Both the position numbers and the translations under genes were made by a program. Of a stretch of 13,156 nt of DNA, positions 1-7,545 are shown piece by piece. The stretch comes from CAZDRI01 sp964508055 (GTDB lineage: Bacteria; Pseudomonadota; Gammaproteobacteria; PS1; Pseudothioglobaceae). The notes beneath the pieces are model-generated. The model had not been told where the DNA came from, made no database searches, and saw only the letters and a program-made list of their open reading frames with translations. The stretch is taken from NCBI GenBank assembly GCA_964508055.1, contig CAZDRI010000035.1, positions 1 through 13,156 of the forward strand, written 5' to 3'. Every line of letters begins with the position of its first letter. Positions within the stretch are counted from its first letter, which is position 1.

Positions 1-111
1 GTTAACAAGTTAAGAGATTTTTTGGATCAAAATTTATATGCTTGTATTTTGAATACAAAATTAGTTAAAAACAGAAAATATTCTAAATTAAATTTAATAT
101 TTTGCTGTTAA
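1..111 (+). CDS. Possible C-terminal tail of a truncated upstream gene
   Basis: Frame 1 is open from the first base to a TAA at 109-111, giving 36 residues that begin VNKLRDFLDQNLYACILNTK. The other two plus frames are stopped within the first dozen bases. In DNA this AT-rich an open run of this length has a few percent chance of arising at random, so it is weak evidence. I recognise no family. It would lie upstream of tmk in the same direction. The structured element at 138-236 begins only 27 bases after the stop and could end its transcript. Confidence 0.25.
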   Translation, partial: VNKLRDFLDQNLYACILNTKLVKNRKYSKLNLIFCC

Positions 112-137
112 TTCAGGTTGGACTAATTATGGTTAGT

Positions 138-236
138 ATTTTTATAAATTTTATTTGTCACCTTGGGCGTAACGAGGAACGAGAGGAGCAGTTCGGCACG
201 CTTTTAGCCGAAATTGACAGTAAAATTTATAAAAAT
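138..236. repeat. Small GC-rich element with 22-bp terminal inverted repeats
   Basis: The left arm (139-160) and right arm (215-235) are reverse complements except for a one-base length difference next to the inner TGACA. They enclose about 54 bases that are visibly richer in G and C than the surroundings. Inside the core, TTCGGC (192-197) and GCCGAA (207-212) form a perfect 6-bp stem, and AACGAGG is followed directly by AACGAGAGG. The whole could fold as one long cruciform or RNA hairpin. It could be a MITE-like non-autonomous element, a structured terminator or a small RNA. No clear target-site duplication is visible and no transposase is nearby. Confidence 0.5.
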
Positions 237-262
237 TAAAAAAATCTAGCCGTTTTAAGTTG

Positions 263-307
263 TAAAAAAATTAATAAAATTACTTGATTTTTAAGACAGT
301 ATCTGAA
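263..307 (+). repeat. 45-bp repeat, left copy (inverted relative to 13112-13156)
   Basis: These 45 bases are the exact reverse complement of 13112-13156. The similarity continues to about 322 with four mismatches in the next 15 bases. The last ten of these (TTCAGTATCT, 313-322) also occur in direct orientation at 13072-13081. This copy reads toward tmk, and the right copy reads toward holB on the minus strand. It lies in an intergenic stretch with no gene of its own. Confidence 0.9.
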
Positions 308-380
308 TTTATTTCAGTATCTCTTAATTGTTTTACAGATTACTATAAAGGTGCAAAGGTCTTAAAGTAAAATCTTAAAG
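308..380 (+). other. tmk leader, no convincing promoter
   Basis: TATAAA at 344-349 could be a -10 box, but no good -35 lies 16-18 bases upstream. TCTTAAAG occurs twice (360-367 and 373-380), the second copy abutting the tmk ATG. No strong Shine-Dalgarno sequence sits at normal spacing; an AAAGG at 355-359 is too far away. Expression may depend on upstream readthrough or on a promoter I cannot recognise. Confidence 0.3.
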
Positions 381-1007
381 ATGACTAAAGGTAAATTTAT
401 TACAATTGATGGAGTAGAAGGCGCTGGTAAAAGCACTCAAATTGCTTTTATAAAAAAATATTTACAAAAAAATGGCATAGATGTAATTCTAACCCGTGAA
501 CCAGGAGGCACTCTACTAGGGGAAGGTATAAGAAATTTATTGTTAGATAATAAATTTCATAGTATGAATTCGGATACTGAACTATTATTAATGTTTGCTG
601 CTAGAAACGAACATATTTATAATAAAATTCTACCCTCCTTAGAAAAAGGGATTTGGGTTTTAAGTGACAGATTTACTGATGCTTCTTTTGCCTATCAAGG
701 TGGAGGTAGAAAATTAGCTCTTGATAGAATTGAAATTATAGAAAAATGGGTGCAAAAAAAATTCCAAGCTGATTTAACTATTATTTTAGATTTAAATGTT
801 AATAAAGGCTTAAAACGCATAACAAAAAGGTCTGAAAAAGATAGAATTGAAAAAGAAGATATTGATTTTTTTAATAGAGTTAGAAAAGTATTTTTAGATA
901 GGGTTAAAAAATATCCTAATAGAATAAAACTAGTTGACTCATCAAAATCTATTTCAGCTATAAAAAATGATATTAAAAAAATTTTAGATAATTTTATTAA
1001 GCAATAA
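381..1007 (+). CDS. tmk: Thymidylate kinase (dTMP kinase)
   Basis: It phosphorylates dTMP to dTDP with ATP in the cytosol, an essential step in dTTP supply. The 208-residue length is normal for the family. The P-loop GVEGAGKST is at residues 11-19, the TREPGG motif at 38-43 and SDRF at 95-98, followed by the YQGGGR nucleotide-site segment. An arginine- and lysine-rich LID region (about 147-157) with an alanine in the P-loop fits the E. coli-like type II arrangement. The start has a poor ribosome site, but the protein begins at the expected distance before the P-loop. It converges on dinG, 93 bases away. In many proteobacteria tmk is directly followed by holB; here holB is 11 kb away on the other strand. 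Confidence 0.97.
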   Translation: MTKGKFITIDGVEGAGKSTQIAFIKKYLQKNGIDVILTREPGGTLLGEGIRNLLLDNKFHSMNSDTELLLMFAARNEHIYNKILPSLEKGIWVLSDRFTDASFAYQGGGRKLALDRIEIIEKWVQKKFQADLTIILDLNVNKGLKRITKRSEKDRIEKEDIDFFNRVRKVFLDRVKKYPNRIKLVDSSKSISAIKNDIKKILDNFIKQ

Positions 1008-1100
1008 AAAAGCCTATAAACAAAGAATTTAGTACTTGGAATAAATTAAGAGCACTATATTTAGTAATGGTTTTTTTATCATTATGCAATAACCTCTAAT

Positions 1101-3167
1101 TTATTCTTTGATTATTTTAAAATCAGGCAAGGCATTTAACAATTTAGCACCATAGCTTTTATAAATAAGTCTTTTATCAAAAATAGTTATTTTGCCAGTA
1201 TCTTTTTCTGATCTTATAAGCCTGCCCACAGCTTGTATCAAGCGCAAGCTTGCATCTGGTAGAGATGTCTCTAAAAAAGGATTTTTATTAATAGATTTAA
1301 GATAATCATAATTTGCTTTTTCAATAGGAGTTGTTGGCACATTAAATCTTAGTTTAGCAATAATCACATGAGAGCAATAGTTCAATGGTAAATCAACTCC
1401 TTCTGAAAAACTATCTAAGCCAAAAATAACACTTCCTTTATTAGAATCAATAAGTTTTATATGTTTTGCTAAAATTATTTGCTTTTGATATTCACCTTGC
1501 ACTAGTAAACTACATTTTAGTTTTGTATGGACTAAATCAGCCACATCTTGCATTTGTCTATTAGATGTAAATAATACTAATGTGCCTTGATTTACATCAA
1601 TACGGCTTATAAGTTCGTTTGCTAAGTCTTCTGTATGCGCATCTTGATTAGGTAGAGATTTAATATTAGCTATGATAAAAGAGTTTTTTTTATAATCAAA
1701 AGGTGAGGCTAATTTTAAGTATTGAGTTTTATCATCTGAACTTAGACCTGATTTATTTATAAATCTATTAAAATTACCAAGTGATGTTAATGTTGCTGAT
1801 GTTAAAACCACTCCATAACAGTTTTCCCAAATCATATTTTTTAGATTATTAGATATATCAATATTAGCAACATTTAGCTGATAATCTTTTGTATTATCTT
1901 TTGCAGTAATTTTAATCCATCTACATTTAGGTGCTATATTTCTATCATCTTTAGCAGCAAAGTTTATGAATAATTCCAATGTAGATAATAAATTTTCTTC
2001 TATTAAGCCGAGATTATTATTTAGAGCATCTGCTACTAAAGTATCTAATTTTTTATTGTTACAATATTTTTCAAATTCATCTTTTAAAAAATCAAATGTT
2101 TTTTGCAGTTTAGATATTTCTAATACTAATTCATTACAAATATGTTTTATATCTTGGGTGATAATCCCATTTTTAAAAATAAAATTATCTTCAACATCAA
2201 AATCAAACTTTACAACCAAGTCTAATAATTCATTTTTTTTATCAATTATTTTGAAAGTGATATTATCAAGTTTGTCATAAGTTTTCTTTAAATTAGTTAA
2301 TTTTATAATTTTTTTTAGTAAGCTATTAGTAGAATTTATTGAGTTCTCAATATTATCTAAACTATTTGAGTTAGAAAAATAATTTAATGCCTTATCAGCC
2401 AAATGATGTGCTTCATCAAAAACATATACGCTTTCATCTACTTTAGGCAGTATATTATTACCACTAACTAAGTCTGATAATACTAAATTATGATTAGCGA
2501 TAATGACATCAACATTAGCTATTTCTCTTCTTTTTTTAAAAAAAGCACAGTCTTGATAGTAAAAACACTTTTTATTATTACAGCTAAAGCGATTACATTG
2601 GATTTTTTGTTTAATGTTTAAGTCTAAAATATCTTTTAAATTATCAAAATCACCATCCCATTTCTTATTAGCATAATTCTTTTTAAGTTCTTCTAAAGTT
2701 TGTATTTGTTTTTCATGAGGGGGCGCATCCCAAAGTGAGTTATTATCAAATAAATCATTTTTTATATTAGCTTCAGTTAAATTAAAAAGATTTCTAATAC
2801 ATAGATAACGATTCCTACCCTTTGCTAAGGCAAAGCTAAAATCTAATTTAGAATATTTTTTTATATCGGGAATATCTTTGTTTAATAATTGTTCTTGTAA
2901 GGCAATGTTAGCACTTGATATTATTAAAGTTTTTTTTTGCTGTTTTATAATTGGAATGATGCTTAGTAAATAAGCAATTGTTTTACCAACACCAGTTGGA
3001 GCTTCTATACATATGATATGGTTTGCCTCGCTATATTCACCTGTTAGAGTTTTAGCAATTTCCGCTATCATTTTATTTTGTGATGAGCGAATTTTAAAAT
3101 TAGGCATATTACTCTTTACATTATTAAAGGCAGTTCTAATTTCTTCTTTAAGTTTAGTAGAGAGCAT
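1101..3167 (-). CDS. dinG: ATP-dependent DNA helicase DinG (XPD-like, iron-sulfur)
   Basis: A superfamily 2, 5'-to-3' DNA helicase of the DinG/XPD group, which unwinds forked DNA, R-loops and quadruplexes during repair and replication-transcription conflicts. Walker A EAPTGVGKT is at residues 55-63 and the DEAH box at 251-254. SATL is at 457-460, GLDSFSEGVDLP at 583-594 and QAVGRLIR at 645-652. Cysteines 123, 196, 201 and 207 reproduce the spacing of the E. coli iron-sulfur ligands (C-x4-C-x5-C for the last three), and C191 is an extra one. At 688 residues it is close to E. coli DinG. It starts 15 bases after the ispB stop, so it is probably the last gene of an ispB-dinG transcript. Its ATG has only a weak ribosome site. 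I saw no LexA box upstream. Confidence 0.95.
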   Translation of the reverse strand: MLSTKLKEEIRTAFNNVKSNMPNFKIRSSQNKMIAEIAKTLTGEYSEANHIICIEAPTGVGKTIAYLLSIIPIIKQQKKTLIISSANIALQEQLLNKDIPDIKKYSKLDFSFALAKGRNRYLCIRNLFNLTEANIKNDLFDNNSLWDAPPHEKQIQTLEELKKNYANKKWDGDFDNLKDILDLNIKQKIQCNRFSCNNKKCFYYQDCAFFKKRREIANVDVIIANHNLVLSDLVSGNNILPKVDESVYVFDEAHHLADKALNYFSNSNSLDNIENSINSTNSLLKKIIKLTNLKKTYDKLDNITFKIIDKKNELLDLVVKFDFDVEDNFIFKNGIITQDIKHICNELVLEISKLQKTFDFLKDEFEKYCNNKKLDTLVADALNNNLGLIEENLLSTLELFINFAAKDDRNIAPKCRWIKITAKDNTKDYQLNVANIDISNNLKNMIWENCYGVVLTSATLTSLGNFNRFINKSGLSSDDKTQYLKLASPFDYKKNSFIIANIKSLPNQDAHTEDLANELISRIDVNQGTLVLFTSNRQMQDVADLVHTKLKCSLLVQGEYQKQIILAKHIKLIDSNKGSVIFGLDSFSEGVDLPLNYCSHVIIAKLRFNVPTTPIEKANYDYLKSINKNPFLETSLPDASLRLIQAVGRLIRSEKDTGKITIFDKRLIYKSYGAKLLNALPDFKIIKE

Positions 3168-3182
3168 TAACTTTTTTTACAC

Positions 3183-4154
3183 TTATTTTTTACGCTGTAA
3201 GGATAAGTCAGTTAATTTTATTAATGCTTGTTTATAGTTAGAATTCGGCACATTATTTAGACATAGTTTTGCTTTATTGGCAAAATTTTCTGCTATTTTA
3301 AATGTGTAATCAAATGCTTTTAAATCTTCTAATATATTAACAATTTTTGCAAAATCATTATTATCACTATTTTTGATTGCATTTTTTAGAATTTCTTTTT
3401 CAGTTTTATTAGCTTTTTGAAGGGCATAAATAATTGGTAATGTTGCTTTACCTTCAGCTAGATCATCGCCTAATTGTTTACCTAAATTTTGAGAGTCAGC
3501 TTTATAATCCAATATATCATCAATAATTTGAAAAGCACAACCTAAATATAAGCCATATTTCTTAAAATTATTTTCAGTTTCTGCATCAACTTTAGTTAAT
3601 ACTGCACCAACTCTTGCAGCTGCTTGAAATAAACAAGCTGTTTTTCTTCTTATTACTTTTAAGTATTCTTTTTCATTGATTTCATAGTTTTGAATATTTA
3701 GTAATTGCATTACCTCACCTTTTGCTATTGTGTTGGTAGCTTTAGCCATTATTTCCATAATCTTCATTGATTTTGGCTCAACCATCATTTCAAAAGAACG
3801 CGAATATAAAAAATCTCCTACCAAAACTGCAGCAGCATTACCCCATAATTCATTAGCTGTTTTTCTACTACGACGCAATTTTGACTTATCAACCACATCA
3901 TCATGTAATAAAGTTGCAGTATGAATAAGTTCTATTACTATAGCTAATGTATGATTAAAATTTCCTTTATAGTTTAAAGCCTTAGTTACTAATATTAATA
4001 ACATAGGGCGTAAGCGTTTTCCTTTAGCAGATATAATATAATTAGCAATTTGGTTGATTAAAACAACATCAGAAGATAGCTTTTTTAAAATTAAACTATC
4101 AATCTCTTGCATATCATCAGCTATTAAATTATGTATATCTTGGAAGTCCTTCAT
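3183..4154 (-). CDS. ispB: Polyprenyl (octaprenyl-type) diphosphate synthase
   Basis: A trans-prenyltransferase that extends farnesyl diphosphate with isopentenyl diphosphate to make the side chain of ubiquinone or menaquinone. GKRLRP (45-50) binds substrate. The first aspartate-rich motif is DDVVD at 85-89, followed by KLRR, and the second is DDILD at 212-216; both coordinate magnesium-diphosphate. Length (323) matches E. coli IspB. The chain length cannot be read from sequence with certainty; the small residues before the first motif suggest a long product. A TATAAT at 4195-4190 on the minus strand could be its -10. It also lies only 67 bases downstream of the FNT gene on the same strand, so readthrough is possible. 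No clear Shine-Dalgarno precedes the ATG. Confidence 0.95.
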   Translation of the reverse strand: MKDFQDIHNLIADDMQEIDSLILKKLSSDVVLINQIANYIISAKGKRLRPMLLILVTKALNYKGNFNHTLAIVIELIHTATLLHDDVVDKSKLRRSRKTANELWGNAAAVLVGDFLYSRSFEMMVEPKSMKIMEIMAKATNTIAKGEVMQLLNIQNYEINEKEYLKVIRRKTACLFQAAARVGAVLTKVDAETENNFKKYGLYLGCAFQIIDDILDYKADSQNLGKQLGDDLAEGKATLPIIYALQKANKTEKEILKNAIKNSDNNDFAKIVNILEDLKAFDYTFKIAENFANKAKLCLNNVPNSNYKQALIKLTDLSLQRKK

Positions 4155-4189
4155 AAAATTATGATTTTATTAAAATAATCATTATTGTG

Positions 4190-4195
4190 ATTATA
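4190..4195 (-). promoter_or_regulatory. Candidate -10 box for ispB-dinG
   Basis: On the minus strand these bases read TATAAT, 35 bases before the ispB ATG. The nearest -35-like hexamer, TTGATA at 4221-4216, is 20 bases away, longer than the preferred 16-18, so this is a weak promoter at best or needs an activator. It overlaps the end of the FNT gene only at the -35 position. Confidence 0.35.
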
Positions 4196-4221
4196 CTTAA
4201 ATTAAAATAGCAAGCTATCAA

Positions 4222-5046
4222 CTAAGTTTTTTTAATGTTTTCTTGTGCTTTTTTTGGTTTAAGATAAGCTAACCAATATGCTCCACCTACCATAAAAGTT
4301 CCACCAACTATATTGCCTAAAGTTACTGCAATAATATTATTAATAGAGCCTACTACTGATATTGTATTTTGAGTATCTAATAATAAACCATAAGGCAGGA
4401 AAAACCAATTAGCAATAGAGTGTTCCATGCCAAGAGCTACAAAAGCAGTTATCGGAAAAATTATAGCTAATATTTTATCAATAGTGCTACGGCCGCTCAT
4501 TGCTAACCAAACCGCTAAGCATACTAATACATTACAAACAACACCTCGTATAAAAGCAACTGTAAAATTAAGATTAGCTTTACTATTTGCAATGTTTATC
4601 GCACTTTTGGCAATAGCATTATTGTTTAAAGTGTCAATATCTGATAATAATAACAATATAACTGTACCAATACATCCTATAACATTGCCAATATATACTA
4701 ATATCCAATTTCTAATAACATCTTTAGTTTTTATTAGCTTACTGACCCAAGCCATAGCTATAAGATTATTACCAGTAAATAATTCAGCTCCAGCAATTAC
4801 TACCAGAATTAAACCTAAACAAAAACTAATACCACCAATTAAACGAGTCAAGCCAAAACCAAGATTACTAGCAGTAATAGTTGTGATAAAGAATATAGCT
4901 CCTAAGGAGATAAATGCGCCTGCAAGAATTGATAAAACTAATAAAGTTGTAGTATCTATATGAGTTTTAGATACTCCTAAGGATTCTACTTTTTTTGCAA
5001 TTTTAGCTGGAGAATAAATATCCTTTGGTTCAAAAACTTTTTCCAT
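4222..5046 (-). CDS. Formate/nitrite transporter (FNT) family channel
   Basis: A pentameric inner-membrane channel for small monovalent anions such as formate, nitrite or hydrosulfide. The 274 residues contain six hydrophobic segments. The signature AGAELFTGNN spans 85-94 and GMEHSIANWFF spans 206-216. Thr91, His209, Phe75 and Phe202 fall at the same residue numbers as in E. coli FocA, where Thr91 and His209 are the gating and proton-relay pair. This supports a FocA-like fold, but the true substrate cannot be told from sequence. No pyruvate formate-lyase or nitrite reductase gene is adjacent. It sits upstream of ispB on the same strand and has its own candidate promoter. Confidence 0.92.
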   Translation of the reverse strand: MEKVFEPKDIYSPAKIAKKVESLGVSKTHIDTTTLLVLSILAGAFISLGAIFFITTITASNLGFGLTRLIGGISFCLGLILVVIAGAELFTGNNLIAMAWVSKLIKTKDVIRNWILVYIGNVIGCIGTVILLLLSDIDTLNNNAIAKSAINIANSKANLNFTVAFIRGVVCNVLVCLAVWLAMSGRSTIDKILAIIFPITAFVALGMEHSIANWFFLPYGLLLDTQNTISVVGSINNIIAVTLGNIVGGTFMVGGAYWLAYLKPKKAQENIKKT

Positions 5047-5075
5047 AATATTATATAAAATAAATAAAGTATGTA

Positions 5076-5104
5076 ATCCTAAAACATAAAAATTATAATG
5101 TCAA
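5076..5104 (-). promoter_or_regulatory. Candidate sigma-70 promoter for the FNT gene
   Basis: On the minus strand a perfect TTGACA (5104-5099) is followed after 17 bases by TAGGAT (5081-5076), a four-of-six -10 that keeps the key A and T. Transcription would begin near 5069, leaving a leader of about 20 bases. No Shine-Dalgarno is visible before the ATG at 5046. Confidence 0.5.
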
Positions 5105-5167
5105 AAATTTGTATATGCTTAATTAATAGTCTACTCTCAAAAATGACATCATTTTAAAAAGGAGTTT

Positions 5168-5238
5168 TCTTAAAATAAAAGAGACACAATATGAAAGAAT
5201 AGTTAAGTGAAAATGGTTTAATATGTGTCTTTTTAAGA
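5168..5238. repeat. Imperfect inverted repeat between FNT and the EptA-like operon
   Basis: TCTTAAAA (5168-5175) pairs with TTTTAAGA (5231-5238), and AGACACA (5182-5188) pairs with TGTGTCT (5224-5230). A 6-base bulge interrupts the left arm, and a loop of 35 bases closes the structure. The divergent position suggests a regulatory structure, a terminator or a degenerate remnant of a small mobile element. It has no coding potential that I can see. Confidence 0.45.
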
Positions 5239-5279
5239 CAATAGAATAAGCACAAAATTTAGCAATTAAATGAAGGCGT

Positions 5280-5333
5280 GGGCTTGTAATAAAAAATAAA
5301 TAGAGCTTTATTAGATAGTATTAGCTCCAGCCC
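5280..5333 (+). promoter_or_regulatory. Nested stem-loops just upstream of the small ORF
   Basis: GGGCT (5280-5284) pairs with AGCCC (5329-5333), and inside it GAGCT (5303-5307) pairs with AGCTC (5323-5327). The outer stem ends three bases before the AGAGGA ribosome site (5337-5342) of the ORF at 5352. That is where a leader structure could affect translation. The stems are short, and no known riboswitch class is recognised. Confidence 0.3.
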
Positions 5334-5336
5334 AAA

Positions 5337-5342
5337 AGAGGA
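5337..5342 (+). promoter_or_regulatory. Ribosome binding site of the 51-codon ORF
   Basis: AGAGGA ends nine bases before the ATG at 5352. It is one of the better Shine-Dalgarno matches in the window, and it is the main evidence that the short ORF is translated. Confidence 0.6.
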
Positions 5343-5351
5343 ATTGAAATA

Positions 5352-5507
5352 ATGTTATTAAATGAATTTACTAAATTTTACCCAGCTACTAAGGCATTTA
5401 TTTTGCTAGGTTTAGCACCCTTTTTTGACAGCTGGATGACTAATATCCTAAATATGCAGAACTTTCTATTTTTGATTGTTATTAAAAACAAGAGTATTAC
5501 AAAATGA
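5352..5507 (+). CDS. Unrecognised 51-residue membrane-like protein, coupled to the EptA-like gene
   Basis: ATG at 5352 to TGA at 5505-5507 encodes 51 residues starting MLLNEFTKFYPATKAF. Two hydrophobic stretches, FILLGLAPFF (about 16-25) and FLFLIVI (about 38-44), flank DSWMTNILN, and the tail is basic (KNKSITK). It has a good Shine-Dalgarno sequence (5337-5342). Its stop overlaps the next start as ATGA, the coupling also seen between the EptA-like gene and dgkA. These facts suggest a translated small inner-membrane protein, or a leader ORF that loads ribosomes onto the transferase gene. I recognise no family. It could also be a decayed fragment of a larger membrane protein; its frame is closed by a TAG at 5322-5324. 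Confidence 0.55.
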   Translation: MLLNEFTKFYPATKAFILLGLAPFFDSWMTNILNMQNFLFLIVIKNKSITK

Positions 5508-7195
5508 AATTTATTTTAATTTGGTTAGGGTTTTTAATAATAGACCTTATTTTAGTTAGAGATTTAAATTGGGTTTATGAATTTGGACTTGGTAAGAGGT
5601 TTTTAGTTAATTTTTTGTTAACAGCATTAGGCTTTTTAATAGTTTTATATTTTTTACGCGGTATTAATAAGAAGTGGCAGAAAAGAGCCGCTTTAATCAC
5701 TGTTATTTTGCCTCTTTTGTTACAGTCTTCAAATTTTGCAATTTATAAAAAATTTATATCACCTTTTGGGATAAGTTTTTTTAATGAAAATCCCTTATAC
5801 ACTTTAAAACTATGGTTTGAAAATATTAATTTCTTAGAGACTTTTCTAATAATAATTATCAGTTTAATATTGTTACCCTCTTTATTTAATTTGCCAAAAA
5901 TTAAAAATAAGATATTGTTTTATATAAATGCTTTACTATTAGTTATTATTTTATTTGCTTCATGGTTTAGCTGGTATTCAATAGGACTTTATCAATATAG
6001 TTTAATTGCGTTTTATGGTAATGGAGTAAATATATTAAAAAACTTTCAATACCAAAGTTTAGCAATAAATAAAGTAAAAGTACCAAAAATGAAAGCTAAA
6101 AAAGACTTAGCTAATATTATATGGATTGTTGGTGAATCTATGAATTTTAATAGGATGAGTCTATATGGTTACAAAAGAGATACAACACCTAATTTAGTCA
6201 AAATAGAACAAGAAAAAAAGCTAATAAAATTCAATAATGTAACCAGTATTGGTAATAAAACTAGGTCTTCAGTTCCCTATTTATTTAAAGGCTTACAAGG
6301 AATTGACATAACAGGAGTTATTTATCAATACCCATCGGTTTTTGATTATGCAAAATCTTTGGGCTATAAGACAGCCATAATCTCTGCACAAGACTGGAAA
6401 TGGGGCGAGCTAGACCAAATGTTTGTTGATGAAAATGTAGATTGGTTCCAACATGGCAGTGATTTTTCAGCAGATGTTAGCGTTTCTAGAGGAGCAGATG
6501 ATTTAAAAGTATTTGAAAAAGCTATAAAGCCATATATTAAAAATCAAACCCAACCTTATTTATTAATTGTTCAAATGGCAGGTAGCCACTATCCTTATAC
6601 GCTTCATTCTCCAAAAGAGTTTAAAAAGTTTTTACCAGAGAAAAGTAAAAATGATGATAATGCATATGATAACACTGTAGTATATTCGGATATATATTTA
6701 TCAAAGCTAATTAATGAAAGCTACAAGCATGATCAAAACACTTGGATATTTTTTGCACCAGACCATGGTCAAAGTTTAGATAAATCTAAAGGTCTTTTTA
6801 ATGAAGGTTACGATAAAAGCGTTATTCACACTCCAATGTTTATAATAGCACCTGATAAAATTGATGATAAAAAACTAAATTCACTTAAAAGTAATATAAA
6901 TAGTCCAATATCCCAAGCAGATGTGTTAGCTACAATTTTAGATATTTTCGCTATTAAAGCAATTAAACCATTAGATGGTATTTCAATTTTTAAAACCATA
7001 AATAAAGACAGATTAAGGATAGTAAGTGCTAATATGATAACTTTACATAACGACCCAAACGCTGCTTTAGTGTTACCTGATTTTAGTTATTATTGGATAG
7101 ATTTTAGTAAAAAGTCCGTGATTTTGCCAGATGCTAAAACAGTCATTAAATATGAAGATTTTAAATATAAAAACATTTTTGATAAAAGATTATGA
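5504..7195 (+). CDS. EptA-like phosphoethanolamine transferase (sulfatase fold)
   Basis: An inner-membrane enzyme expected to move phosphoethanolamine from phosphatidylethanolamine to lipid A, core sugars or another envelope glycan. Five hydrophobic segments occupy about residues 1-160. The periplasmic alkaline-phosphatase/sulfatase domain follows from about 203. Its IVGES segment carries the metal ligand Glu211. The predicted nucleophile is Thr253 in GNKTRSSVP. GSHYPY (360-365), YDNTVVYSD (388-396) and PDHG (419-422, Asp420 and His421) complete the metal and substrate site. At 563 residues it is near the usual EptA size. The acceptor cannot be assigned from sequence. It overlaps the small ORF upstream and dgkA downstream, both by ATGA. 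Its own ribosome site is weak, which fits coupled translation. Confidence 0.9.
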   Translation: MKFILIWLGFLIIDLILVRDLNWVYEFGLGKRFLVNFLLTALGFLIVLYFLRGINKKWQKRAALITVILPLLLQSSNFAIYKKFISPFGISFFNENPLYTLKLWFENINFLETFLIIIISLILLPSLFNLPKIKNKILFYINALLLVIILFASWFSWYSIGLYQYSLIAFYGNGVNILKNFQYQSLAINKVKVPKMKAKKDLANIIWIVGESMNFNRMSLYGYKRDTTPNLVKIEQEKKLIKFNNVTSIGNKTRSSVPYLFKGLQGIDITGVIYQYPSVFDYAKSLGYKTAIISAQDWKWGELDQMFVDENVDWFQHGSDFSADVSVSRGADDLKVFEKAIKPYIKNQTQPYLLIVQMAGSHYPYTLHSPKEFKKFLPEKSKNDDNAYDNTVVYSDIYLSKLINESYKHDQNTWIFFAPDHGQSLDKSKGLFNEGYDKSVIHTPMFIIAPDKIDDKKLNSLKSNINSPISQADVLATILDIFAIKAIKPLDGISIFKTINKDRLRIVSANMITLHNDPNAALVLPDFSYYWIDFSKKSVILPDAKTVIKYEDFKYKNIFDKRL

Positions 7196-7545
7196 AAAAA
7201 TACAAAGGGATAAAAAGAATTTATAAAGCTTTTGGCTACTCACTACAAGGTTTAAAAACTAGTTTTAAATTAGAAGCATCATTTAGACAAGAGCTTTTAT
7301 TAGCCGTTATTTTAATAGCCGCTACTTTTTTTGTTACTAATGATAAGATTGAGCAAGTATTGTTGATATTACCAATTTTTCTTATACTTATTGTGGAAAT
7401 TATTAATTCTGCAATTGAGACAGTAGTAGATAAATTTGGTAAAGAAAAAAACAAACTTTCAAAAAATGCTAAAGATATGGGCTCTGCAGCTGTTTTTATC
7501 TCATTTATATTATTAATAATTGTATGGTTAATCATTCTGATTTAA
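7192..7545 (+). CDS. dgkA: Diacylglycerol kinase
   Basis: A small trimeric inner-membrane kinase that turns diacylglycerol into phosphatidic acid using ATP. The 117 residues carry the family hallmarks EASFRQE (about 28-34), VEIINSAIETVVDK (about 68-81) and AKDMGSAAV (about 92-100), with three hydrophobic helices. The start overlaps the stop of the EptA-like gene (ATGA). This pairing is biochemically sensible: phosphoethanolamine transfer leaves diacylglycerol in the membrane, and DgkA returns it to phospholipid synthesis. Its 3' end overlaps birA by 22 bases. Confidence 0.96.
   Translation: MKKYKGIKRIYKAFGYSLQGLKTSFKLEASFRQELLLAVILIAATFFVTNDKIEQVLLILPIFLILIVEIINSAIETVVDKFGKEKNKLSKNAKDMGSAAVFISFILLIIVWLIILI

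Noticed and set aside
138..236. tRNA or known riboswitch at the GC-rich element
   Set aside because: No cloverleaf, anticodon arm, T-loop sequence or known aptamer core could be laid onto it.
1..380. mltG upstream of tmk, as in many gammaproteobacteria
   Set aside because: The possible 36-residue tail at the window edge shows no MltG motif and is too short to assign.
1004..1084. Possible bidirectional terminator between tmk and dinG
   Set aside because: The A-run after tmk and the T-run at 1071-1077 could pair weakly across about 55 bases, but no compact GC stem is present on either strand.
1966..2280. 104-codon open frame opposite dinG
   Set aside because: It is a shadow of the divergent middle of DinG, with no ribosome site and no family resemblance.
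4427..4963. 178-codon open frame on the plus strand opposite the FNT gene
   Set aside because: It is wholly antisense to a well-supported membrane channel gene. Its composition is what the reverse of hydrophobic codons gives, and it has no recognisable domain.
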